Shown piece by piece: positions 17,422 through 26,366 of a stretch of 64,000 nucleotides of DNA. Under the pieces are notes generated by a model that saw nothing but the letters and a program-made list of their open reading frames with translations, did no database searches and had not been told where the DNA came from. The DNA comes from Oceanobacter mangrovi (GTDB lineage Bacteria; Pseudomonadota; Gammaproteobacteria; Pseudomonadales; Oceanobacteraceae): contig NZ_JAHXZR010000007.1 of NCBI RefSeq assembly GCF_019740315.1, forward strand, positions 62,001 through 126,000, written 5' to 3'. Made by a program: the position numbers and the translations under genes. Position 1 is the stretch's first letter, and every line of letters begins with the position of its first letter.

Positions 17422-18474
17422 TCAGCCCTGCGAAAGCAGGATACGCAGGTCAGAAATCGCCGCATTGGCACGGGAAATATAAGACGCCATCACCAGTGAA
17501 TGGTTGGCGAACAGGCCGAAGCCACTGCCATTCAGAATCACTGGCGACCACACAGCCTCCTGGGTGCCATCCAGCTCGCGAATAATCTGCCGCAGGCTGA
17601 CCAATGCTGCTTTTTTCTCCAGCACATCGTGGAAGTCGATCTCGATTGCCCGCAGCAAGTGTGCCAGCGCCCAGGCCGATCCACGCGCTTCATAGAACAC
17701 ATCATCAACCTGATTCCACGGTGTTTTCACTTCCTTGTCGGCATCGTTGGGGGTCGATTGACGGGCACTGCTGTCGCCAGCCAGATCCGTATTGAGGCGC
17801 CGTTTGCCTACCGAAGCACTGAGGCGCTGCGACAAACTGCCAAGGCGGGTTTCGACGTCCATCAGCCATTGTTGCAGGTTGTCAGAGCGGGCATAAAACT
17901 GGGCATCGGTTTGTGTCGGATCTGCCAGCCGCTTCAGATAGCGCTGCAGTGCTTCGACACCACGACGGTATTCCGACTCAGATGAGGGAATCGCCCAGCT
18001 GTTGCTATCGAAATGGAACTGCGGCTCGGCAATCGCCAGATCCTTGTCTTCCGTAGACTGACTCTGGGAACGGCTGAAGTCCTTGCGCAGCGCACGGCTG
18101 AAATCACGCACCTGAACCAGCACGCCGAATTCCCAGTTGGGAATATCATCCAGCCAGACACCCGGCGGGAAAACGTCGTTGGAAAGATAGCCGCCCGGCT
18201 TGTTCATCAGGGTATCAGCTACCTTGATCAGGGTCGCAGTGGTGGTAAAACCCGTCACAGGCTTGACACCGAGGCTTTCGGCCTGGGCTGCAGCGTTATC
18301 ACGAATCGAAAACTCAGCCGGTTCACTGCTCCAGAGAAACCCCATCACCAGTGACACCAGCAGATAAACCAGCAGGATCACCACCAGTCCGGTTCCTATC
18401 AGGCCGGATTCACTCCAGCGATCACGAAAATTTTCCTTCATGGTTTGCCAACGATTGCCACCGTCCTGAGCCAT
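17422..18474 (-). CDS. DUF2333 family membrane protein
   Basis: A 350-aa protein with one N-terminal membrane helix (residues about 25-50, GLIGTGLVVILLVYLLVSLV), then a soluble domain with TATLIKVADTLMNKPGGYL and LDDIPNWEFGVLVQVRDF, characteristic of the DUF2333 family. Function is unknown; the family is widespread in gammaproteobacteria. The C-terminal segment LNGSGFGLFANHSLVMASYI is highly conserved in appearance. It is a single gene with a hairpin (GCAGGGCT/AGCCCTGC) overlapping its stop codon that may weakly terminate transcription. Confidence 0.85.
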   Translation of the reverse strand: MAQDGGNRWQTMKENFRDRWSESGLIGTGLVVILLVYLLVSLVMGFLWSSEPAEFSIRDNAAAQAESLGVKPVTGFTTTATLIKVADTLMNKPGGYLSNDVFPPGVWLDDIPNWEFGVLVQVRDFSRALRKDFSRSQSQSTEDKDLAIAEPQFHFDSNSWAIPSSESEYRRGVEALQRYLKRLADPTQTDAQFYARSDNLQQWLMDVETRLGSLSQRLSASVGKRRLNTDLAGDSSARQSTPNDADKEVKTPWNQVDDVFYEARGSAWALAHLLRAIEIDFHDVLEKKAALVSLRQIIRELDGTQEAVWSPVILNGSGFGLFANHSLVMASYISRANAAISDLRILLSQG

Positions 18475-18617
18475 AACTTTACATCCTCACCAATATTGAA
18501 CTGTCTGTAGCACAGCATATGACTGCAACTATGCCATGAGCCTGTGCCGAGTTCAGCAACTTGCGCGGTTCAGTTGTATCATTCGCTCACATTTACAGGC
18601 CAGCCGACCCGCAAACC

Positions 18618-19355
18618 ATGAACGACTTTGAACCAACCAGCTTTACGCTGAACACCATCGCCATCGCCCATACGCCGTTTCAGGAAAAATTTGCGGTGCC
18701 CCGGCAGCCGCGCCTGGCCCCTGCCGCCACCGGTTATATTGAATTATTGCCGCCCTACGATTCAGCGGAAGCCTTGCAGGGACTGGAGCAGGTGTCTCAT
18801 CTGTGGCTGGTGTTTATGTTTCATCAGGCGCTGCCCGACCCCGACCAGCCTCCGCGCCTGCGGGTACGGCCACCGCGTTTGGGCGGTAACACCCGCCTTG
18901 GCGTATTTGCGACCCGCAGCAGCCATCGCCCCAATGGTCTGGGCCAGTCATTGGTCAAAATCGAAGGAATCGAAGGCTGTCGTGTACGAGTGTCCGGGCT
19001 TGATTTGGTCAATGGCACGCCAATTGTGGATATCAAGCCCTATGTGCCCTACGCTGATTGTGTCAGCGATGCCCGGAATGCGATTGCCAGTGAAGCGCCG
19101 GAGCCGGTGGTGGTTGAATGGCAGGATGATGTCTATCAGCAAGCGGAGCTGATTCAGCAAGCCGACGAGCTTGAGCTGATCGCGCTGGTCGAACAGTGCC
19201 TGGCACAGGATCCCAAACCGGCCTATCAGACACCATCACCGGAGCGTCAGTACGGCACTCGTTTCTGGCATGTTGATGTGGGCTGGCATTACCCGGAACC
19301 CGGGCGTATTTGTATTAATCGTATCGGGCGTGATTCCGACAGCAGAAAGTCATAG
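18618..19355 (+). CDS. trmO: tRNA (adenine(37)-N6)-methyltransferase TrmO
   Basis: Methylates t6A at position 37 of threonine tRNAs, using SAM bound by a beta-barrel fold (the UPF0066/VirR-like family, E. coli YaeB). The 245-aa protein starts MNDFEPTSFTLNTIAIAHTP. It shows FAVPRQPRLAPAATGYIELL, LWLVFMFHQ, the family signature LGVFATRSSHRPNGLGQSLV and ILDIKPYVPY-like VDIKPYVPYAD. The C-terminal domain is included, so length matches E. coli YaeB (235 aa). The next gene runs in the same direction close behind. Confidence 0.93.
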   Translation: MNDFEPTSFTLNTIAIAHTPFQEKFAVPRQPRLAPAATGYIELLPPYDSAEALQGLEQVSHLWLVFMFHQALPDPDQPPRLRVRPPRLGGNTRLGVFATRSSHRPNGLGQSLVKIEGIEGCRVRVSGLDLVNGTPIVDIKPYVPYADCVSDARNAIASEAPEPVVVEWQDDVYQQAELIQQADELELIALVEQCLAQDPKPAYQTPSPERQYGTRFWHVDVGWHYPEPGRICINRIGRDSDSRKS

Positions 19356-19563
19356 GCAGTCGACGTATGGTTGCCAGCCTGTTGCTGGCTGCTTCCCGGG
19401 CCAGGAAACGGACCTTCCAATCGCCGGAGAAACTTTTATCAAGCATTTCTTCCTCAAGCTGCTGACCTTCACCCGTCAGCCCAATACAGTCACTTCCGAA
19501 CCCGCTGACGACATCGAGCAGGAAGACCGTCTGCGTGCCCGTCGACTGCTGGCAATAACCGCC

Positions 19564-21786
19564 ATGACGCCCGCCAATACCATTGGCTCTATCCTCAACC
19601 TGCTGTTGACCATGCTCGTCACCGATGGGCTGGTCAATCGCTGGCTGGCCGCCATCTGGGTTATATCAACCGGCTTGCTGATGCTGATGGCGGTACTCAG
19701 CTGGTTGCGTATTTTACAGCGACCGAGTCTGCCGGAGCGCACCCCAGCGCGAGTTGAGCGCCGCGCTGTCGCCCATGCTGCGCTGCTGGCCCTGTGCTGG
19801 TCGTTGCCTTCGTTATCACTGTTTAATATCGCTGCCCCTGAGCAACAATTATTTATCGCTACTATTACGGCAGGCATGATTTGCGCCGGTGGTTTTACTC
19901 TTTATACCCTGCCTCGGGCAGCACTGACGTTCGTCGGGATTCTTGGCACCGGCTCAGCAATCACCCTGCTGCTATCCGACCTCGAATCGGCTAAATACCT
20001 GCTGATGTTGCTGCTGGTATACCTGTCCATTTTAATGATCAGCATTGTCCACGCTTCGGAGTCATTCAAAGCCCAGGTGATCGCCGAAATCGTCTCCGAG
20101 CAGCAAAAACAGGTCATCAGCCTGCTGCTCAACGACTTTGAGCAAAGCACCGCTGATGTCTTGTGGGAAACCGATCAGCAACTCACGCTGCGCCGCTCTA
20201 CTGTACGGATGTCAGAAACCCTGGGCGATCCGGCTGCCGATTTCAGCGGCCAGAATCTGCTTGAACTGATTTTGCAGAGTCAGCGCCAACTGCCCGATGA
20301 GATGCAGGAGCTGGCCCAGCGGCACTTTGATGAACTGCAGCAACGCCTGCAGGATGGCAAGCCATTCCGCGACCTCGAAATCCCCTTGTGGGTCAACCGC
20401 CAGCAAACCTGGTGGACGCTGACAGCCAAGCCGGTCGAGGCCGGTTGGCGTGGCGTTATTTCCGATATCACTCAAACCCAGCAAGCCCGCCAGCAAGTCT
20501 GGCGCCTGGCTCACGAGGATACCGTCACCGGCCTGGCCAACCGCCGCCACTTCCAGAATGAACTGGGCCTGGCACTGAAAAAAACCGAGCGTCAAAAGGG
20601 CCTGCTGAAGGCACTGCTGTTTATCGATCTTGACCGCTTCAAGGCGGTTAATGACACCTTCGGCCACGACGCCGGTGACCGCTTGCTGGCGATTATTGCC
20701 GAACGCCTGAAAACCAATATTCGTCCGAAAGATCTGGTCGCCCGCATGGGTGGTGACGAATTTGCCGTCTTGCTACGTAAGCTCGACAGTGAGCAACAGG
20801 CACTGGAGATTGCCGACCGCCTGATCAGCAGTCTGCAGCAACCTTGTGATCTGGGTAACGCCACCGCCAGCGTCGGTGCCAGTATTGGCATCGCCTTTAT
20901 CCCAACTGATGGGCTGCGTACCGAAACCCTGATGAAGCACGCCGATCTGGCGCTTTATCGAGCCAAGGGCAATGGCCGCGGTCAGGCCGTCACCTTCCAG
21001 CGTCAGATGGCGGAAAATGCCAGAACCAGCTCGCGCATAGAACAGGCGTTAGCCAACGCCTTGCGCGGCGGCCGCATCAACCTGGCATATCAGCCCCAAT
21101 GCAACCTCGATGGCGGTCAGATCATTGGTCTTGAGGTACTGGCACGCTGGACTGATGACGAACTTGGCAGTATTCCTCCAACACGCTTTATCAAGATAGC
21201 GGAGGAGACCGGTATGATTCACGAACTGGGTAAGCAGGTGCTGCAGCAAGCCTGCTTGCAAGCCAGACTCTGGTCGGCGGACATCACCATGGCCGTCAAT
21301 ATTTCGCCGATTCAGCTGGCCAGCCCAGGCATTGTTGATGAAATTGCCGATGTGCTGCGCAGCTACCGCATTGATCCTTCCCGTATCGAACTGGAGATCA
21401 CCGAAACCGCCTTGCTCGACGACAGTTTTTCTATTCAGGACAAACTGATGCAGCTGAAAGAGCTTGGCGTCCGCATCTCACTGGATGACTTTGGCACCGG
21501 CTACTCCTCACTGGCCTACTTGCGCAACCTGCCATTTGACAAGATCAAGATCGACCAGTCGTTTGTGCAGCAAATTTGCAGCGATCCGAAAGCGGAAATT
21601 ATGGTCAAGACCGTCATTGATATGGCCAATGCCCTGAAAATCCAGGTGGTTGCCGAAGGCATTGAAGACCAACCGACACTGGATCGGCTACGTCAGATGG
21701 GTTGCGACACCGGCCAGGGTTTCCATCTGTTTATGCCAATGACCCCGGAGCAGTTCGGCAGCCTGCTGGTCCACAAGCAGGCCTGA
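19564..21786 (+). CDS. Diguanylate cyclase/phosphodiesterase (GGDEF-EAL) membrane protein
   Basis: Makes or degrades the second messenger cyclic di-GMP. Several membrane helices occupy the first 160 residues, followed by a PAS-like region, then a GGDEF domain (LAHEDTVTGLANRRHFQNEL; ARMGGDEFAVLL) with an intact inhibitory site RPKD five residues before GGDEF. The phosphodiesterase domain has EVL in place of EAL (IIGLEVLARW), then NISPIQL, DDFGTGYSSLAYLR and VAEGIED, so both halves look active. The start is uncertain. I give the first in-frame ATG after trmO. About 42 upstream codons (from an ATC at 19438 behind GGAGAAA) also look like protein, so the true start may be non-standard. Confidence 0.88.
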   Translation: MTPANTIGSILNLLLTMLVTDGLVNRWLAAIWVISTGLLMLMAVLSWLRILQRPSLPERTPARVERRAVAHAALLALCWSLPSLSLFNIAAPEQQLFIATITAGMICAGGFTLYTLPRAALTFVGILGTGSAITLLLSDLESAKYLLMLLLVYLSILMISIVHASESFKAQVIAEIVSEQQKQVISLLLNDFEQSTADVLWETDQQLTLRRSTVRMSETLGDPAADFSGQNLLELILQSQRQLPDEMQELAQRHFDELQQRLQDGKPFRDLEIPLWVNRQQTWWTLTAKPVEAGWRGVISDITQTQQARQQVWRLAHEDTVTGLANRRHFQNELGLALKKTERQKGLLKALLFIDLDRFKAVNDTFGHDAGDRLLAIIAERLKTNIRPKDLVARMGGDEFAVLLRKLDSEQQALEIADRLISSLQQPCDLGNATASVGASIGIAFIPTDGLRTETLMKHADLALYRAKGNGRGQAVTFQRQMAENARTSSRIEQALANALRGGRINLAYQPQCNLDGGQIIGLEVLARWTDDELGSIPPTRFIKIAEETGMIHELGKQVLQQACLQARLWSADITMAVNISPIQLASPGIVDEIADVLRSYRIDPSRIELEITETALLDDSFSIQDKLMQLKELGVRISLDDFGTGYSSLAYLRNLPFDKIKIDQSFVQQICSDPKAEIMVKTVIDMANALKIQVVAEGIEDQPTLDRLRQMGCDTGQGFHLFMPMTPEQFGSLLVHKQA

Positions 21787-21856
21787 CTGTAAACAGCCAA
21801 GCCAGCCAGCTGGCTTTACGCTAGAATAATGCCCTTTGAACCACAGCAAGCAGACC

Positions 21857-23176
21857 ATGAGCCAAGCCCTGATAACCTACTCCGATCTGATCACCGTCTG
21901 GCAGGAGTGGCTGGACGCCCCGGCCAACACCGCCCTTGACCGCTGGCTGAAGCTGCGCGCCAAGGCCAACAAGCGCCTGCAAGGCCGTTACCGCATGGCC
22001 CTCGACAACGCCATGATGGACGCCTTGCGCTATATGCAGCTGGCTGACGCACTGGAAAAAAGTTTTCAGGACCCGGATTTCGACGACTGGCCGGGATGGG
22101 ATCGCCAGTGGCAGCCAGACCAACCCCGGCTGGCGGCACCACAGCACTTCTGGTTCTGGATTCAGCTGCGCACCCAATCGGAATGGCGCAGCGGCGACAT
22201 CGTTCAGCAAAAAGCCCGCGAAAGCCACTTTGCTGCCTTCAGTCAGCAACTGGAAGCCGCTGACAGCAACAGCCTGCTGATGCTCTGGCACGGCCTGCGT
22301 CCCGGGTTTGAAAAATCCCTCTGGCAACGAGCCGAATTGTCTGGCTGGAGCGATGAGCAGGTACGTCACTGGGTTGAGCAGCAAAGCCAGCGGCCACCAC
22401 TGTGGTTGCGTGCCTGTGGCGAGAGTTCTCTGGAAACATTACATCAGCAACTGTCTGACGAAGGCGTTCGCAGTCGCCTGATCAAGGTAACCGAACAACA
22501 ACCACCGTTACTGGCAGCGCTGGGCGGCACCGACGTTACCCGCAGCCAGGCCTGGAGCAAGGGCGAACTGGAAGTTCAGGACGCGGCCAGCCAGCTGATC
22601 TGCCAGCTGGTCGATGCCCAGCCGGGTAACAAAATCTGGGATGCCTGTGCCGGTGCTGGCGGCAAGACCCTGACGCTGTCTGCCATGCTGGGTAAAAAAG
22701 GTTCAGTTACCGCCACCGACCTGCACCAGTACAAACTGGATGAACTCAAGCGTCGCGCCAAACGCGCCGCTGCGCTGAACATTCGCAATTTTGTCTGGGA
22801 TGGTGAAGCAGAACTGCGCTTGCCAAAAGAAATCGCCCAGCAACAGGGCTTCGACCGCATTCTGGTCGATGCTCCCTGCACCAATGCCGGTACCTGGCGC
22901 CGCAACCCGGATGCGCGCTGGAAACTGACTCCAGCTAACACCCGTGAGCTGGCTGCCCTGCAGCTGAAATTACTGACCCTGAGTTCTGCCGCCCTGCGCC
23001 AGAATGGCAAGCTGGTATACGCCACCTGCAGCTGGCAGGTAGCCGAAAACGAAGCAGTGATAGAAGCCTTCCTGCAACAGCAACCAGGTTTTGAGCTGGT
23101 TAGCCAGACCATTCTGGGTGCCCCACTGCTCGACAGCGACACCATGTTCTGCGCCGTCCTGCAGCGTAAGAGCTGA
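21857..23176 (+). CDS. RsmB/NOP-family RNA (cytosine-5) methyltransferase
   Basis: SAM-dependent enzyme that methylates cytosine C5 in rRNA or tRNA. The 439-aa protein has an N-terminal Gln/Trp-rich half without clear motifs and a C-terminal catalytic domain: SAM motif WDACAGAGGKTLTLSAML, then VTATDLHQYKLDELKRRA, the catalytic DAPCTNAGTWRRNPD (motif IV Cys) and YATCSW (motif VI Cys). The family includes RsmB, RsmF and others; which base is modified cannot be told from sequence. An in-frame TTG lies seven codons upstream. A strong bidirectional terminator follows. Confidence 0.88.
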   Translation: MSQALITYSDLITVWQEWLDAPANTALDRWLKLRAKANKRLQGRYRMALDNAMMDALRYMQLADALEKSFQDPDFDDWPGWDRQWQPDQPRLAAPQHFWFWIQLRTQSEWRSGDIVQQKARESHFAAFSQQLEAADSNSLLMLWHGLRPGFEKSLWQRAELSGWSDEQVRHWVEQQSQRPPLWLRACGESSLETLHQQLSDEGVRSRLIKVTEQQPPLLAALGGTDVTRSQAWSKGELEVQDAASQLICQLVDAQPGNKIWDACAGAGGKTLTLSAMLGKKGSVTATDLHQYKLDELKRRAKRAAALNIRNFVWDGEAELRLPKEIAQQQGFDRILVDAPCTNAGTWRRNPDARWKLTPANTRELAALQLKLLTLSSAALRQNGKLVYATCSWQVAENEAVIEAFLQQQPGFELVSQTILGAPLLDSDTMFCAVLQRKS

Positions 23177-23192
23177 GCCAACGACAGAAACG

Positions 23193-23219
23193 AAAAAGCC
23201 ACCTTTGCGGTGGCTTTTT
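23193..23219. terminator. Bidirectional rho-independent terminator
   Basis: A perfect 11-base stem, AAAAAGCCACC and GGTGGCTTTTT, with a five-base loop, 17 bases after the methyltransferase stop. It has A and T runs on both sides and can also serve the convergent decarboxylase gene. Confidence 0.9.
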
Positions 23220-23307
23220 ACTGCTTGTCGAACGGCAGGAACCGGGTTGCCCGGCAACTGGGTCTTGAAGCGATACCTGCAGAGCGGTACCGATGGGAAG
23301 CCTGTAT

Positions 23308-23326
23308 CGGGAGGCAGAGCCTCCCG
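23308..23326. other. Small perfect hairpin in the convergent gap
   Basis: CGGGAGGC-AGA-GCCTCCCG forms an 8-base stem with a three-base loop. There is no T run on either side, so it is not a clear terminator. It lies between the terminator and the end of the decarboxylase gene. Role unknown. Confidence 0.5.
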
Positions 23327-23385
23327 TTTGTTCAAGACGGCAACTGGTCCATCAGGACCCCACCTTCAGCGAAGCTGGACGGCCG

Positions 23386-24549
23386 TCAGATACAATAGCT
23401 TTTCAGCGGCGGGAAGCCGTTGAATTCCACAGCACTGTAAGTGGTGGTGTAGGCACCGGTTGAGAACCAGTACAGACGGTCACCCATCGCCAGGTTCAGT
23501 GGCAGCTCGTACTTGTAGTTTTCGTACAGAATATCCGCGCTGTCACAGGTCGGGCCTGCAATCACACACTCTTCACCTTCACCATTTTTCTCCACGTACA
23601 GTGGGTACTTGATGGCCTCGTCCATGGTTTCAATGAAACCACCGAACTTGCCGATATCAGTGTACACCCAGCGATGCAGACCAAAACGGGTCTTGCGGCT
23701 GATCAGCACCACTTCGCTCACCAGTACACCGGCATTGGCTGCCAGTGAACGGCCAGGTTCCAGAATCACTTCCGGGAAATCGTCACCGAAGTCTTCCTGC
23801 AGGTAGCGGGTAATTTCTTCCGCATAGGTTTCCAGGTCATTGGTACGGCTGATGTAACTGGCCGGGAATCCACCGCCCATGTTGATCATCTTCAGGTCGA
23901 TACCATCTTCTTCCTGCAAACGTTCGAAAATCCACTTCACCTTGGCAATAGCAGAGTCCCAGGTACCAATTTCACGCTGCTGTGAGCCAACGTGGAAAGA
24001 AATACCGTAAGGCACCAGACCGAGATCACGAGCCAGAATACACAGGTCCAGCGCCATGTCAGTCTGACAGCCGAACTTGCGTGACAGAGGCCAGTCAGCG
24101 GTTTGTGCACCTTCAGTCAGGATGCGTACAAACACGCGGGCACCAGGCGCAGCACGGGCAATGTTGCGCAGGTCTGCTTCGCTGTCGGTGGCAAACAGGG
24201 TGACACCTTTTTCAAAGAAGTAACGGATGTCCGCTGACTTTTTGATGGTGTTGCCATAGCTGATGCGGTCGCCGGTTACGCCCTGCGCCATCACCTTGTC
24301 CAGTTCGTAGCGCGAGGCCACATCGAAATTACAGCCACGGTCATTCAGAATATCCAACAGTTCTGGAGCCGGGTTCGCCTTCACCGCGTAATAGGTCTTG
24401 GCGTACGGAAAACAATTTATCAGGGCATCGAGCTGCTTCGCAAACAGCTGTTTATCGATAATCAGACAGGGGGTTTCCTGCTTGTCTGCAAATTTCTTGA
24501 TGCGCGCAAAGGTTTCGGCGTCGTAATAATCTTGTGGCTGAGTGAGCAT
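23386..24549 (-). CDS. Ornithine/lysine decarboxylase family enzyme (PLP, alanine-racemase fold)
   Basis: PLP enzyme of the eukaryote-like ornithine decarboxylase family, producing putrescine or cadaverine. The 387-aa protein has the PLP lysine in TYYAVKANPAPELLDIL (residue about 45), SYGNTIKKSADIRYF, the His in ISFHVGSQQ, the phosphate-binding INMGGGFP and LEPGRSLAANAGVLV, and the second-subunit Cys motif VIAGPTCDSADIL. That last run (CDSxD) supports decarboxylase activity. The specificity between ornithine and lysine is not certain, though GPTCDSAD is common to both. I start at MLTQPQDYYDAE; upstream residues look non-coding. Confidence 0.88.
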   Translation of the reverse strand: MLTQPQDYYDAETFARIKKFADKQETPCLIIDKQLFAKQLDALINCFPYAKTYYAVKANPAPELLDILNDRGCNFDVASRYELDKVMAQGVTGDRISYGNTIKKSADIRYFFEKGVTLFATDSEADLRNIARAAPGARVFVRILTEGAQTADWPLSRKFGCQTDMALDLCILARDLGLVPYGISFHVGSQQREIGTWDSAIAKVKWIFERLQEEDGIDLKMINMGGGFPASYISRTNDLETYAEEITRYLQEDFGDDFPEVILEPGRSLAANAGVLVSEVVLISRKTRFGLHRWVYTDIGKFGGFIETMDEAIKYPLYVEKNGEGEECVIAGPTCDSADILYENYKYELPLNLAMGDRLYWFSTGAYTTTYSAVEFNGFPPLKSYCI

Positions 24550-24886
24550 CAGGCTCGCTATCTCCTGGTTGGAAGGAACAACGGTATGCTGTTCAGAAAG
24601 GCGCAAAGATAGTGCTTTCGCGCCCTGATGAAAGCAGTATTTTTTTGTCCTGACGATCATAAAAAATCATCAAGCTTCATACAAACTTTTGATTCCTCTG
24701 GCATGAATTTTCGGAACCAGGCCCTCAGCTGTAAACCTCAGCTACGCCGCAATTTCTGCCAGCTTTGGCAAATAACTGCAGGATTGACCGCTAAAAACCG
24801 ATTGTCTGCCATAGACCCGACTCTGCAACATGCTCAATGGTATAACTGGCCTATAAAAAACGACCACTCACTGAAAGGACGTCAAC
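24550..24886. other. Divergent intergenic region, no gene seen
   Basis: About 340 bases between the leftward decarboxylase and the rightward CoA-transferase. It is AT-richer than its surroundings. GAAAGGACG provides the ribosome site of the CoA-transferase. I see no convincing operator, riboswitch or small gene, and no promoter good enough to annotate. Confidence 0.5.
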
Positions 24887-26206
24887 ATGAGTTGGAACGA
24901 CCTCTACCAGCAAAAACTTTTATCATCAACGCAGGCCATTGAGCGCCTGAGCGACTGTAATAACCTGATCCTGAGCATGGGCGTTTCCCAGCCAGCGGCC
25001 TTGATACAGGCCCTCGCCGAAGGCTATCGCAACGATACTGTCGCAGCGCTCAACATTTATTACATGCACGGCTCCAAGGCTCTACAGGAACACCTGCTGA
25101 TCCCTGAACTGCGAGGCAAGTTTGTCCCCCGCTGCCTGTTCCTCAGCGGCAACGACCGGGCTGCGCTCAAGGCCAACGCCGAACATCCCTGGATTGAATT
25201 TGTGCCATCCGCCTTTCATCAGGTCGGCCGCATGCTGACCGAAAACATCGAACCGGACTGTTTTATGGTGACGGTCTCACCGATGGACAAGCACGGCTAC
25301 TTCAGCCTCGGCACCAACGCAGACTACGGCGCCACCGTGATTCGCAAGGCTCGCAAGGTGATTGTTGAAGTGAATCCGTATATGCCAAGGACCTTTGGTG
25401 AGTGCTCGGTGCATATTTCGGAAATCGAAGCCCTGATTGAAGCCGATATTCCGCTGGCAGAAATTCCCGATGCCGAAGGCTCCGAACTCGACTGGGCGAT
25501 CGCCCGCCAGGTTGCCGAACGCATTGGTGATGGCGACACCCTGCAAATGGGCGTTGGCGGAGTACCCAATGCAGTGCTGCAGATGCTCGAAAACCACCAG
25601 AACATGGGGCTCCATTCCGAGCTGTTTTCCCCCGCGATGGCGCGACTGATTGAAAAAGGCGTGCTTAACGGTCGTCTGAAACACGTCATGCAGCACAAAC
25701 ACGTATTCACGCTGGCGCTGGGTGATCGCTGGATGTACGACTTTATGGACGACAACCCGTCGATTGTTGGCTACCCGGCCACCTGGGTGAATAATCCCAG
25801 CGTGATCAAGCAGAACCCCAATATGGTGTCGGTAAATTCGGCCATTGAGGTGGATATCACCGGCCAGATCAATGCCGAACAGATTCTCGGTACGCCGTTC
25901 TCCGGCACGGGTGGCCAGCTCGACTTCGTCCGTGGTGCCTACGGTTCCCGTGGTGGCCGGTCCTTTATTGCATTGCACTCGACCGCCAAGAACGACAGCC
26001 TCAGCCGGATCGTGCCACAACTCACCGGCGGTGCCGTCACGGATACCCGCATGGACGCCCACTACGTCGTCACCGAATATGGCACTGTGTGCCTGAAAGG
26101 ATTGTCATTGCCACAGCGGGTACGCGCCCTGATTAGTATCGCCCACCCACACTTCCGCGAGCAGCTCGAGCAACAGGCATATCAGCTCGGTTATCTATAT
26201 CACTGA
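24887..26206 (+). CDS. Acetyl-CoA hydrolase/4-hydroxybutyrate CoA-transferase family protein
   Basis: Family I CoA-transferase, 439 aa, moving CoA from acetyl-CoA to a short carboxylic acid (4-hydroxybutyrate or butyrate are the known substrates). Visible landmarks are FVPSAFHQVGRMLTENI, MVTVSPMDKHGYFSLGTNAD, LQMGVGGVPNAVL, and GLHSELFSPAM with the catalytic Glu, then GTGGQLDFVRGAYGSRGGRS and VVTEYGTVCLKGLS. AAGGA sits 8 bases before the ATG. It stands alone between a decarboxylase and an aromatic dioxygenase gene, so its substrate cannot be deduced from neighbours. Confidence 0.88.
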   Translation: MSWNDLYQQKLLSSTQAIERLSDCNNLILSMGVSQPAALIQALAEGYRNDTVAALNIYYMHGSKALQEHLLIPELRGKFVPRCLFLSGNDRAALKANAEHPWIEFVPSAFHQVGRMLTENIEPDCFMVTVSPMDKHGYFSLGTNADYGATVIRKARKVIVEVNPYMPRTFGECSVHISEIEALIEADIPLAEIPDAEGSELDWAIARQVAERIGDGDTLQMGVGGVPNAVLQMLENHQNMGLHSELFSPAMARLIEKGVLNGRLKHVMQHKHVFTLALGDRWMYDFMDDNPSIVGYPATWVNNPSVIKQNPNMVSVNSAIEVDITGQINAEQILGTPFSGTGGQLDFVRGAYGSRGGRSFIALHSTAKNDSLSRIVPQLTGGAVTDTRMDAHYVVTEYGTVCLKGLSLPQRVRALISIAHPHFREQLEQQAYQLGYLYH

Positions 26207-26229
26207 GACGACTGCGACAGATAAAAAAC

Positions 26230-26255
26230 GCCGGAGACTGTTCCCAGTCTCCGGC
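26230..26255 (-). terminator. Rho-independent terminator, strong on the minus strand
   Basis: A perfect 11-base stem, GCCGGAGACTG and CAGTCTCCGGC, with a four-base loop. Read leftward it runs into GTTTTTTAT, ending the dioxygenase transcript. The + strand lacks a T run. Confidence 0.85.
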
Positions 26256-26366
26256 CTAACTGCAGCTGGTCAGCAACCGCTGCAGAAGCCCGGGCTGATG
26301 GATTTGACCCGGACCCGATCGAGCGGGGAGGTTGCCCACCCCGTGTGTTGCTCTTTGAAGAATCCC

